NCBI RefSeq assembly: GCF_004138495.1
Contig: NZ_ML142851.1
Coordinates: 315,379-322,331 of the forward strand
Source: Phytoactinopolyspora endophytica
GTDB lineage: Bacteria > Actinomycetota > Actinomycetes > Jiangellales > Jiangellaceae
Direction of reading: 5' to 3'
DNA length: 6,953 nucleotides
In this document: piece after piece, positions 1 through 5,629 of the stretch
Layout: the number at the start of each line of letters is the position of its first letter
Position numbering within the stretch: the stretch's first letter is position 1
Notes under the pieces: generated by a model
Told to the model about the DNA's origin: nothing
Databases searched by the model: none
Seen by the model: the letters and a program-made list of their open reading frames with translations, nothing else
Translations under genes and position numbers: made by a program

Positions 1-1175
1 GCGGTCCGGGCCGTACGAGCCCGCGCGTTGAGTACGGCCAGCCGGCCTGACAGACCGGACACCGCCCGTAGCGGCCACTGCAGGACGACCGTCATGACCT
101 TCGTCAGGGCCGGGCTCAGCAGCGCCAACCCGATGGCCCAGAGGATGACCGCGGGGCCGGCCGTGCTCGCGGCGAGCGGGCCGCTCATGACGGTGACGGT
201 CACGATTCCCAGCGCGACGCCACCGGCGATGAAGAGCAGCGCGAAGAACACCCGCCAGAATCCCAGCAGCCTGCCCTCCAGGGAGACCTCGGCGAGGGCC
301 TGGACCGGCCGGGTGGCCGCCGCTCGCCGTCCGGCGACCAAGGCGCCGCCTACAGCCGCGATCACCGACGCGCCGATCGCCGACACCGTCGGTATCCATC
401 CTTGATGGAACTCCACCCCGGACGTGACGACGCCGCTGTCGGACATCCGGTCGAAGATGAACCTCCCGAGAAGCCGGCCCGGGAAATAGGCCAGGGACGT
501 CGCGATCGCCGCGAGGACGAGGGTCTCGCCCAGGACCATCCGGCGCAGCTGACCGGGCGTCGAGCCCACCGCACGCAGCAACGCCATCTCTCGTCGGCGT
601 TGCTGTATCGACAGGGCGAGCATCGAGGCGACGCCGAACATCGAGACCATGATCGCCAACCCGCCGAAGACGCCGGCCAGCGAGATGATGTCTTCGCTCT
701 TCGCCTGTGCCTCCGGCAGCTGTGCCAGCCCTCGCTTGTCACCGACCAGCGTGACTGCGGTGGTGCCGTCCAGTTCGGCGTCGATCTGCTCCCGGAGTTC
801 GCTGAGATCGGCATCCGGCCCGGCCACCACGCCGATGGCGTCCACCGTGTTCGCCGGCGGCTCGCCCTCGAAGATGTGCTCCTCGGTCTCCTGCACGCCC
901 GGCAGAGCGGAGATCGTGTCCGTCAGTTCGGAATCCACCCGGACCCGCTCCAGCAGGATCGTCGAGTCGTCGTCGCCAGGGACGTCGTAACGCTGGTCCC
1001 CGGCGACGACGATGTCGGCCCCGGCCAGCTGCTGTGGCGGAACGGCTGTGCGGATGCCCGTCTCCATCAGGCCACCGCAGCCCATCACGATCGCCGAGCC
1101 GAGGAACATGGCAATGAATGCCGCAGTGAAGGCACCCTTTCGGAAGCGCAGGGTACGCAGCGCGAGACGTATCAT
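1..1175 (-). CDS. FtsX-like ABC transporter permease (C-terminal part beyond the window)
   Basis: This is the membrane subunit of a MacB/FtsX-type ABC exporter, expected to work with the adjacent ATPase in the cytoplasmic membrane. The frame is open from the ATG at 1175 to the window edge (391 codons). Visible parts in order are: a first membrane segment (about residues 15-35); an extracytoplasmic domain (about 40-160); the FtsX core with a membrane segment (about 163-190) followed by the conserved-type stretch QQRRREMALLRAVGSTPGQL (191-210); a segment at about 213-235; another at about 260-282; then two more at about 307-330 and 341-366. The last visible residues (SGRLAVLNARARTARTA) resemble the start of the second half of the duplicated actinomycete permeases of about 800 residues, so roughly half is probably missing. 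The start overlaps the ATPase stop as ATGA, implying translational coupling. Substrate is not evident; antimicrobial peptide or lipid export is usual in the family. Confidence 0.93.
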   Translation of the reverse strand, partial: MIRLALRTLRFRKGAFTAAFIAMFLGSAIVMGCGGLMETGIRTAVPPQQLAGADIVVAGDQRYDVPGDDDSTILLERVRVDSELTDTISALPGVQETEEHIFEGEPPANTVDAIGVVAGPDADLSELREQIDAELDGTTAVTLVGDKRGLAQLPEAQAKSEDIISLAGVFGGLAIMVSMFGVASMLALSIQQRRREMALLRAVGSTPGQLRRMVLGETLVLAAIATSLAYFPGRLLGRFIFDRMSDSGVVTSGVEFHQGWIPTVSAIGASVIAAVGGALVAGRRAAATRPVQALAEVSLEGRLLGFWRVFFALLFIAGGVALGIVTVTVMSGPLAASTAGPAVILWAIGLALLSPALTKVMTVVLQWPLRAVSGLSGRLAVLNARARTART

Positions 1176-1972
1176 CGGTGCGGCCCTCCAACGGCAGCTG
1201 CGGCGTGGGACGTGCCGTCGTCGGCCCAGGCGCCCAGGTGGGTCATCCGCTCGGCCACGGCGTCCGCCGTCGGCGAGTACAGCTCGCCGACGAGCCGCCC
1301 GTCGGCCAGGAACAGGACCCGGTCGGCATAGGACGCGGCGACCGGATCGTGGGTCACCATCACGATCGTCTGCTGTGTCGCCTGTACCGAATGACGCAGC
1401 AGGCTGAGCACGTCGCGGGCGGTCCGCGTGTCCAGCGCACCCGTGGGCTCGTCGGCGAAGATGACCGCCGGTTCGGTGATGAGCGCCCGTGCGATGGCGA
1501 CCCGCTGCTGCTGACCGCCGGACAGCTCGGCCGGGCGGTGTTTGCTCCGCTCTTCCAGCCCCACCTGGCGGAGCACCTCGGCCACCCGCGCCTTGCCTGG
1601 CCGGTGCCCGGCCAGCTGCAACGGCAGAGTCACGTTCTGCCGCACCGTCAGCGCCGGCAGCAGGTTGAAGGCCTGAAAGATGAAACCGATGCGCTTGCGC
1701 CGCAGCTTCGTCAGCTGGGTCTCGTTCATCTTGCTGAGCTCTTGGCCCTCCAGGAGAACCGAGCCCGAACTCGGCCTGTCCAGCCCGGCGGCGCACTGCA
1801 GCAGCGTGCTCTTACCGGAGCCCGACGGGCCCATGACGGCGGTGAACGTGCCCCGGCCGAACCCTGTCGTCACTCCGTCGAGCGCAACGACCTCGTTGCC
1901 GCGCTTGCCGTAGACCTTGCGCACGTCCGCCAGCCGCACGGCTTCGATATTGCCGCTGTCCGTGATGTACAC
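1172..1972 (-). CDS. ABC transporter ATP-binding protein (MacB/LolD-like exporter ATPase)
   Basis: This is the nucleotide-binding subunit that powers the adjacent FtsX-like permease. All expected motifs are present in 266 residues: Walker A GPSGSGKS (48-55), Q-loop Q100, signature LSGGQQQR (150-157), Walker B VIFADE (170-175), D-loop ALDT (179-182) and switch histidine H208. The stretch [10 protein letters not shown] before Walker A and the [16 protein letters not shown] segment (99-114) are typical of the MacB/LolD/FtsE group. The C-terminal extension after about residue 230 is Ala-rich and probably dispensable. The GTG start at 1972 is chosen because a GGGAAG ribosome-binding site lies 9 nt upstream and the protein then begins normally before its first beta strand. 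It is the first gene of the operon; its stop overlaps the permease ATG by 4 bp. No response regulator or sensor kinase is in view. Family assignment is secure, substrate unknown. Confidence 0.97.
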   Translation of the reverse strand: MYITDSGNIEAVRLADVRKVYGKRGNEVVALDGVTTGFGRGTFTAVMGPSGSGKSTLLQCAAGLDRPSSGSVLLEGQELSKMNETQLTKLRRKRIGFIFQAFNLLPALTVRQNVTLPLQLAGHRPGKARVAEVLRQVGLEERSKHRPAELSGGQQQRVAIARALITEPAVIFADEPTGALDTRTARDVLSLLRHSVQATQQTIVMVTHDPVAASYADRVLFLADGRLVGELYSPTADAVAERMTHLGAWADDGTSHAAAAVGGPHR

Positions 1973-1992
1973 GATGCACCGCTTCCCGCTCC

Positions 1993-2011
1993 GTCACACC
2001 CGTTGTGTGAC
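1993..2011. promoter_or_regulatory. Candidate operator: perfect inverted repeat before the ABC operon
   Basis: GTCACAC-ccgtt-GTGTGAC is a perfect 7-bp inverted repeat with a 5-nt spacer. It ends 20 nt upstream of the ATPase GTG start and just before its ribosome-binding site. The dyad shape and position fit a homodimeric repressor (TetR, GntR or MarR type), which commonly control such exporters. No convincing -35/-10 pair was identified nearby and the regulator gene is not in this window. Confidence 0.55.
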
Positions 2012-2071
2012 CTCGGGAATGACGCTACGGAGTGCACGGCACCGGCCCCATGGCGCGAGCCAGTGAACTGG

Positions 2072-2091
2072 GGGTGGGGACAGCCCCACCC
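2072..2091. other. GC-rich hairpin between the small gene and the ABC operon
   Basis: GGGTGGGG-acag-CCCCACCC has perfect 8-bp arms and a 4-nt loop. It lies about 110 nt after the stop of the small minus-strand gene at 2201-2353 and about 100 nt before the ABC operon start. No T-tract follows on either strand, so it is not a classical intrinsic terminator, though actinomycete terminators often lack the tract. It could separate the two transcripts or form leader structure. A smaller repeat, GCCGAC-gg-GTCGGC, lies at 2115-2128. Confidence 0.4.
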
Positions 2092-2176
2092 GGCCCGTTC
2101 CGGTCGGCCCCGAAGCCGACGGGTCGGCGGCCCACCGGGGTCACCGATGTTGCGTCCTGCGCGATGTTGCCCGGGC

Positions 2177-2194
2177 GCGCCCTGCGCAGGGCGC
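2177..2194. terminator. Possible terminator hairpin: perfect 18-bp palindrome
   Basis: The 18 bases GCGCCCTGCGCAGGGCGC are identical to their reverse complement. As RNA they can form a 7-bp stem with a GCGC tetraloop. The palindrome begins 6 nt after the stop codon of the small minus-strand gene ending at 2201, the usual place for a factor-independent terminator. The U-tract is absent, so terminator function is inferred from position and stability only; it could also be a protein-binding palindrome. Confidence 0.4.
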
Positions 2195-2200
2195 TGTGCG

Positions 2201-2353
2201 TCAGGTGGCGGGGCGGTGGTGTTCGAGCAGGCGGTAGGCGAGGTTGGTGCCGACGTCGCGGATGCCGGAGAGTAGGAACGTGCCGGTCCGGTCGTCGTCG
2301 AGGCCCGCATCCAGCTCCCATCCGCGTCGCCTCGTGGTGAGCCGGAACGGCAT
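2201..2353 (-). CDS. Small hypothetical protein, 50 aa
   Basis: I do not recognise this protein. It begins MPFRLTTRRRGWELDAGLDD and ends LAYRLLEHHRPAT. Nearly every codon from 2353 downward ends in G or C (the stretch to the TGA is dominated by C-ending codons such as ATC, GAC, GGC, CTC), as expected for real coding sequence in this genome. The same frame stays open up to an ATG at 2476 (91 aa), and there is another ATG at 2390 (62 aa). Upstream of 2353, however, third positions fall to about half G/C, which argues that translation starts at 2353 or 2390. No clear ribosome-binding site precedes 2353. Basic N-terminus, acidic middle (DAGLDDD), no membrane segment. It is followed by a perfect palindrome and lies divergent from the acidic 52-aa gene at 2530. 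It may alternatively be the surviving end of a longer lost gene. Confidence 0.45.
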   Translation of the reverse strand: MPFRLTTRRRGWELDAGLDDDRTGTFLLSGIRDVGTNLAYRLLEHHRPAT

Positions 2354-2445
2354 GGTGGCCGGCCTGGCGGCCCGACCGGCATATAGCATGGCCTGCCCAG
2401 CGCCATAGCGCACATCTCTGGCATCAGCACGAACGCCATCACGCA

Positions 2446-2479
2446 TGTTGTGACAACAGGTATTCTGTGTCGTCATACT
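2446..2479. promoter_or_regulatory. Divergent intergenic region: odd palindrome and promoter-like elements
   Basis: TGTTGT-g-ACAACA (2446-2458) is a perfect 6-bp inverted repeat about a single central G. For the plus-strand gene at 2530, TGACAA (2451-2456) lies 17 nt before CATACT (2474-2479), a weak -35/-10 pair; TATTCT (2461-2466) is an alternative -10. The palindrome overlaps the putative -35, where a regulator would block transcription. Promoter assignment is by sequence similarity only. Confidence 0.35.
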
Positions 2480-2529
2480 GTGGAACTCACCGCCTTGAAT
2501 CGCAGACAGGTAGGTGCAGAGGAGTGGCG

Positions 2530-2688
2530 ATGATGAACCAGGATGCCGGCGACGAAGATGTCGCCGACCATGATCAGCGACGTGGCGGACCTGTCGCGAA
2601 GGTGTCGGATGTCCGCGAGGTGATCGACCCGCACGACCAGGTCGACCCGGACGACGACGGTGACGGCCCGCTGATCATGGCATGGTGA
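2530..2688 (+). CDS. Small, strongly acidic hypothetical protein, 52 aa
   Basis: I do not recognise a family. The protein starts MMNQDAGDEDVADHDQ and ends DPDDDGDGPLIMAW, with about sixteen Asp/Glu in the Asp-rich sequence, no Cys, and a short hydrophobic tail LIMAW. The ATG at 2530 is chosen because a clean AGGAG (2520-2524) lies 5 nt upstream; an in-frame GTG at 2467 would give 73 aa but has no such site. Third-position G/C is about 75%, consistent with coding. The end of the gene overlaps the end of the Abi-family gene by 14 bp, tail to tail, so their transcripts are complementary at the 3' ends. The acidity and place suggest a possible partner or antitoxin of the Abi protein, but classical antitoxins usually sit in the same operon, so this is inference. 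A peptide precursor was considered; no modifying enzyme is nearby. Confidence 0.6.
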   Translation: MMNQDAGDEDVADHDQRRGGPVAKVSDVREVIDPHDQVDPDDDGDGPLIMAW

Positions 2689-3379
2689 ACAGCTCCGTAT
2701 CCTCTCGATTGGGATTCACCGTGGGCCATGTTGACATCACGGACGGAACGCGGCTGTTGAATATGACCCATCTGCGCAACGCCGGATCGATGTAGCCGAG
2801 CAGCTCGCAGATGTCGTCCCAACGATCGTTCAGCGGCTCGGTCCAGATTCGCTGGCGATGGGCAATCCCGTTTCTCAGCCGATGCAGCTGCTGTACCGGC
2901 TGCTCGATGGTTGTCCGTGACCGGCCTGGGGCGTAGGGGAATCCATCGGCGAGATCCGGCCACAGGGTGGTGGCGTATCTCTTGGCGAGGAGGAACCGCC
3001 AGAAGCCGAACGGAAGTTCACTGATCGTCTGCCCGTCAGAGGGCTCCTTGTTGTTCCGCCATATACGCTCGCGTGCTCGCGCTATGTCGTTTCGACGCTT
3101 CGCTTCGAGTTCCTGGGCCGGATCGTCCAGCCACGAGCCGTCGCGGCTCAGGCGACCATGACGCAGTTCGAGCTGGTCGGCGACGCTATTGCGGAGTGCC
3201 ACTTCCACGTGTCCGAGCGATTCCCACATGGCGCCAGAAATCTGACTGTTCCACTCATAGAGAGCGATTGCGTCGATGGCTTCTCCTTGGCACGAGGCGA
3301 GGTAACCATGAAGGCGACGCGGGCTGAGGCATCGATACAGGACGGGGGCGATCGAGCGCGCGTTTGGTAGTACTGTCAT
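2675..3379 (-). CDS. Abi family protein (HEPN-type, putative abortive-infection RNase)
   Basis: This 234-aa protein resembles the Abi-family proteins common in actinomycetes, which are linked to phage defence by abortive infection. Visible landmarks are the N-terminal stretch LSPRRLHGYLASC (18-30), then ALYEWNSQISGAMWESLGHV (39-58) with EVALRNSVADQL (59-70), the aromatic motif ELPFGFWRFLLAKRY (121-135), and HRLRNGIAHRQRIW (166-179). The last contains R169-N-G-I-A-H174, matching the Rx4-6H motif that forms the catalytic site of HEPN ribonucleases. Toxicity and RNA cleavage are inferred from that family, not shown here. The ATG at 3379 is preferred: homologues I recall begin close to this point and AAAGG lies about 10 nt upstream. 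A TTG at 3442 would add 21 residues across inverted-repeat DNA. Its end overlaps the acidic 52-aa gene. The upstream region is unusually rich in inverted repeats, suggesting controlled expression. Confidence 0.85.
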   Translation of the reverse strand: MTVLPNARSIAPVLYRCLSPRRLHGYLASCQGEAIDAIALYEWNSQISGAMWESLGHVEVALRNSVADQLELRHGRLSRDGSWLDDPAQELEAKRRNDIARARERIWRNNKEPSDGQTISELPFGFWRFLLAKRYATTLWPDLADGFPYAPGRSRTTIEQPVQQLHRLRNGIAHRQRIWTEPLNDRWDDICELLGYIDPALRRWVIFNSRVPSVMSTWPTVNPNREDTELFTMP

Positions 3380-3402
3380 TGTTCTGGTACCTTTTGTTAA
3401 AC

Positions 3403-3453
3403 ACCCCGGAACGGTCCCTGGTAGCCCAGTTGGGCAGGCCAAACCGCCGGGGT
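3403..3453 (-). promoter_or_regulatory. Nested inverted repeats in the Abi gene leader
   Basis: Arms ACCCCGG (3403-3409) and CCGGGGT (3447-3453) are perfect 7-bp complements, enclosing a second perfect pair GCCCA/TGGGC (3424-3435) with a 2-nt centre. The outer structure ends 23 nt upstream of the Abi ATG at 3379, between the likely promoter and the ribosome-binding site. On the minus strand it is followed by GTTTAAC, a short AT-rich tract. It could be an attenuator, leader RNA fold or operator; the sequence does not decide between these. Confidence 0.4.
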
Positions 3454-3545
3454 TCTGTCGTTTCGGGCGCTCTTATCTGCGGATGGCTGGCTTGGTGCCG
3501 CCGCCCTCGGGCTACTGCAAAGGAAACGCGGCCATGTCGAATTGA

Positions 3546-3569
3546 TCATGCCTACAGAATAGGCCATGA
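3546..3569. repeat. Inverted repeat with single-base bulge (intergenic)
   Basis: TCATGCCTA-cagaa-TAGGC(c)ATGA forms a 9-bp stem with a 5-nt loop and one unpaired C at 3565. It lies in the 358-bp space between the divergent Abi gene and the 112-aa gene. No gene is visible on either strand here that is longer or better composed than chance. Function unknown. Confidence 0.4.
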
Positions 3570-3646
3570 ATGGCACGCTCTATTCATCAAGCCCGGCTAG
3601 ACAATGCGGCTGCGTTCTGGCGATATATGCCGCGCCCTACCGCTCT

Positions 3647-3701
3647 CGCATGATTGGTACGTGCGGATTATATGTTTACGTGTCTTGAACCAATTCATGC
3701 G
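3647..3701. promoter_or_regulatory. Long inverted repeat, 12 bp with one bulged T, before the 112-aa gene
   Basis: CGCATGATTGGT (3647-3658) is complementary to ACCAATTCATGCG (3689-3701) over 12 pairs, with one extra T in the right arm. The 30-nt interior is AT-rich for this genome and contains TACGTG twice in direct orientation (3658-3663 and 3677-3682), 19 bp apart, about two helical turns. The right arm ends 36 nt before the ATG at 3738. It may be a leader RNA fold, a cruciform, or a pair of operator half-sites. No clear sigma-70-type promoter pair could be assigned around it. Confidence 0.5.
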
Positions 3702-3737
3702 CGCACCCAGGCACAGGGAAACACATAATGAGACCAC

Positions 3738-4076
3738 ATGAATGAGCAGAATCCGACGCCGGAACACCACGGTGACCATGCCGAGGACCACGGCCCCGAA
3801 CAATACTTCGCATGGATCTGTGACGGCAGCCTCTTGGTGACGATGACGCGGCACAACCCGACCGTCATTGACCTCGTCAACGCCTGGAAGACCAACGGGG
3901 AGGGCGACCACGACACGGCCGATTACGACACGGTCGACCGTGAGCTGGCGGAGCATCACTTCCGACGGGTGAGTGAATGGAAGCCGACCCGGCTCGGCAC
4001 GTCATTGTCCAGCGATCGGGAGCACGTCTTCCCATGCGCCGTCGTCGTCGACGCAGAGGAGGGGGAGAAGCCCTGA
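3738..4076 (+). CDS. Hypothetical acidic, His-rich N-terminus protein, 112 aa
   Basis: I do not recognise a family. The protein starts MNEQNPTPEHHGDHAEDHGP, with four His and several Asp/Glu in residues 9-20, then a more ordinary core: YFAWICDGSLLVTMTRHNPT (23-42), VIDLVNAWKTNGEG (43-56), an acidic stretch around 57-70, and AEHHFRRVSEWKP (71-83). It ends in an acidic tail (DAEEGEKP). No membrane segment or signal peptide is seen; a cytoplasmic protein is likely. Codons mostly end in G/C. The ribosome-binding site is weak at normal distance: AGGGA at 3715-3719 lies far upstream and fits better a 5-codon leader frame (ATG 3728 to TGA 3743-3745) that overlaps this start. It is convergent with DUF2277, the two stops being 6 bp apart. 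The His/acidic N-terminus could bind metal, which is a guess. Confidence 0.75.
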   Translation: MNEQNPTPEHHGDHAEDHGPEQYFAWICDGSLLVTMTRHNPTVIDLVNAWKTNGEGDHDTADYDTVDRELAEHHFRRVSEWKPTRLGTSLSSDREHVFPCAVVVDAEEGEKP

Positions 4077-4082
4077 GTCTTC

Positions 4083-4358
4083 TCAGCTGGCTGCGGCGAC
4101 GCGTGCCTGGTACCGGGCGCGGGCCTTCTCGGCCTCCGCTTCGCGATCCCGCGGCGGCGCCGCCGTCGTGAGAGAGTCGAGCAGACGCTGCGTGGCCTCG
4201 GTGATCTCCTCGACAGCGCGGTCGAAGGCTTCCTGGTTGGCGCGCGATGGCTTGCGGGTCCCGGCGAGCTTCCGCACGTACTGCAGCGAGGCGTCGGCGA
4301 CCTCGTCCGGGGTAGCGGGAGGCGCAAGGTTGTGGAGTGGCTTGATGTTGCGGCACAT
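4083..4358 (-). CDS. DUF2277 domain-containing protein
   Basis: A 91-aa small cytoplasmic protein matching DUF2277 across its full length. The hallmarks are the N-terminal MCRNIKPLHNLAPPATPDEV (1-20), ALQYVRKLAG-like helix (about 24-33), KPSRANQEAFDRAVEEI (36-52), the helix ending RLLDSLTT, then the APPRDREAEAEKARARY tail (66-82). The conserved CRNI at residues 2-5 fixes the ATG at 4358 as the start. Function of the family is not established. TAGGCT ends exactly 6 nt before the start codon with no ribosome-binding site, pointing to a leaderless mRNA from its own promoter. The HTH_42 gene lies 74 bp upstream on the same strand, so read-through from there is also possible. It ends 6 bp from the convergent 112-aa gene. 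Confidence 0.95.
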   Translation of the reverse strand: MCRNIKPLHNLAPPATPDEVADASLQYVRKLAGTRKPSRANQEAFDRAVEEITEATQRLLDSLTTAAPPRDREAEAEKARARYQARVAAAS

Positions 4359-4364
4359 GGTTCG

Positions 4365-4370
4365 AGCCTA
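4365..4370 (-). promoter_or_regulatory. -10 box of a probable leaderless promoter for DUF2277
   Basis: On the minus strand TAGGCT is followed by 6 nt (cgaacc) and then the ATG at 4358. TANNNT at this exact distance places the transcription start on the A of ATG, the usual arrangement for leaderless actinomycete genes. No recognisable -35 or Shine-Dalgarno sequence accompanies it. Confidence 0.55.
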
Positions 4371-4432
4371 AACCGGATCGCCCGCTCAGCCCAGCCTCGG
4401 GAGGTCGCGGTTAGTTCGGGCGAGGTAGGGGG

Positions 4433-5617
4433 CTAGGCGGTGAGCTCGATCTCCAGGGGTGTGCGGAACGAGGGGACGACGGTGGCCCCGGCGAGCCGAT
4501 CCTGCAGGCCGGAGGCGATCTTGGCGACGGCAGTGTCCGCCTCGGCGCCGACGTCTTCCAACAGCCGCCAGACGATCTCCCCGTCCTTCATTCCCCAGCC
4601 GCCGACGATGCGCCCGTCCCACCATACGGTCGGGCCGATGTTGCCGTTGCGGTCGAACAGACGCTCCCGGTGCGGACCCAGGTAGAAGTCGCGTTGCTGC
4701 CATCCCATCGGCGTCGGGTCCAAGGCCGGCAGCAGGGCAGCCGACGGCTCGACCGGCTCGTCCGGCGCGACATCGTCAGCAAGCACGACGCCGCTCACAC
4801 CGTCCATGTCGACGTCGACCGTGTCGATCTCGGCCAGTACCTTCCGGGTGGACCCGAGCGTCCACCCGGTCCACCATTTCAGATCCGCGACGGTGGCCGG
4901 GCCGAACGCACGCAGCCAGGAACGGGCCAGCGCAATCCGCGCCTGGAGCTCGGGCACCTCTGGCATTCCGTCCGGCCAGAGCTCCCGGGCCGCGGTCCAG
5001 CGGTGCATCCGGGACAGCCAAGTGCCGCCTGGGCGTCCGCGCACGATCCGCCCGTCGGCGCCCATCAGCGTCAGCACTCGACTCGTTAAAGCTTGCTTGA
5101 CGTCCCATTTTTTCTCAGTCGTGGGCAAGATGGCGGTGCGCAGCCGCGGCTCGTCCGCAGAGAGCTCGTTCGCGAACGCCTCGCCGCGGGTTATCAGCGC
5201 CTGCTCGGTAGCGTCCTCTACATCGGCTAGCCACGCCTCGACGTCGCCGTCGATAGCCGGCTCAGTGGGGAGTGTCTGCAGATTCTTCACCAGCTGGCGA
5301 CGGAGCCGGGCGCCGATCTCGACCCCGGTGCCGCTGTGCACGATGGGCGCGAACTCGGTCGGCGCGACGAACATGGTCCGGCGCATCCCGATTATTTTGA
5401 CCAGCGACCGGTCGTCGTACATCGCCGCGGCGACATCCGCCAGCGACGCGTCCGGGCAGCGCGCGAGCGCGGACAGGTAGACGGTGGCGGGGTCAGTGGC
5501 ATGCAGAACGACGACGCCGCTGGTCGCCTCGACCACGGACGACGCGGCGCTCTCGGGAGCCAGGCCGTGGCGACGCACCAGCCGTGCGCGTCGCTGCTCT
5601 GCGCTGACGCTCAACAC
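4433..5617 (-). CDS. Winged-helix DNA-binding protein, HTH_42 (AlkZ/YcaQ-like DNA glycosylase family)
   Basis: A 394-aa protein of the HTH_42 (formerly DUF1006) superfamily, which includes the DNA glycosylases AlkZ and YcaQ that remove bulky alkylated bases or unhook crosslinks. Features in order: N-terminal helical region with VVVLHATDPATVYLSALAR (35-53); IGMRRTMFVAP (76-86); winged-helix stretch around ALTSRVLTLMGADGRIVRGR (176-195) with WLSRMHRW (200-207); a second helical DNA-binding part near WLRAFGPATVADLKWWTGWT (234-253); and the C-terminal beta domain LLPALDPTPMGWQQRDFYLG (295-314) and TVWWDGRIVGGW (330-341). Proven glycosylases carry a QxQ or QxD motif where this protein has H39-A-T41-D42, so activity is uncertain. 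GTG at 5617 is chosen because homologues start here and TACGCT lies 6 nt upstream, as for a leaderless gene. DUF2277 follows after 74 bp. Confidence 0.9.
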   Translation of the reverse strand: MLSVSAEQRRARLVRRHGLAPESAASSVVEATSGVVVLHATDPATVYLSALARCPDASLADVAAAMYDDRSLVKIIGMRRTMFVAPTEFAPIVHSGTGVEIGARLRRQLVKNLQTLPTEPAIDGDVEAWLADVEDATEQALITRGEAFANELSADEPRLRTAILPTTEKKWDVKQALTSRVLTLMGADGRIVRGRPGGTWLSRMHRWTAARELWPDGMPEVPELQARIALARSWLRAFGPATVADLKWWTGWTLGSTRKVLAEIDTVDVDMDGVSGVVLADDVAPDEPVEPSAALLPALDPTPMGWQQRDFYLGPHRERLFDRNGNIGPTVWWDGRIVGGWGMKDGEIVWRLLEDVGAEADTAVAKIASGLQDRLAGATVVPSFRTPLEIELTA

Positions 5618-5623
5618 GGAGCC

Positions 5624-5629
5624 AGCGTA
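5624..5629 (-). promoter_or_regulatory. -10 box of a probable leaderless promoter for the HTH_42 gene
   Basis: On the minus strand TACGCT is followed by 6 nt (ggctcc) and the GTG start at 5617, placing transcription initiation on the start codon itself. There is no Shine-Dalgarno sequence. The geometry is identical to that before DUF2277. Confidence 0.55.

Noticed and set aside
402..1331. Long plus-strand open frame antisense to the permease and the ATPase end
   Set aside because: It is rich in Arg, Gln, His and Asp with no domain, and the minus strand carries unmistakable permease and ATPase sequence.
1178..2275. Long plus-strand open frame antisense to the ABC ATPase
   Set aside because: A mirror of the ATPase coding strand running into intergenic DNA; composition is unlike a protein and there is no recognisable motif.
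2530..2688. RiPP precursor peptide reading of the 52-aa acidic gene
   Set aside because: No cyclase, dehydratase, protease or other modifying enzyme is in the window and no core motif is recognised.
3597..3959. Minus-strand frame of 120 codons with hydrophobic stretches (VVLGMVTVV)
   Set aside because: Opposite the 112-aa gene, whose codon composition and acidic core are more protein-like; hydrophobicity here mirrors the His/Asp codons of that gene.
4358..4368. GGTTCGAGCC, also T-arm-like
   Set aside because: No stem can be formed around it; it is the spacer and -10 box before DUF2277.
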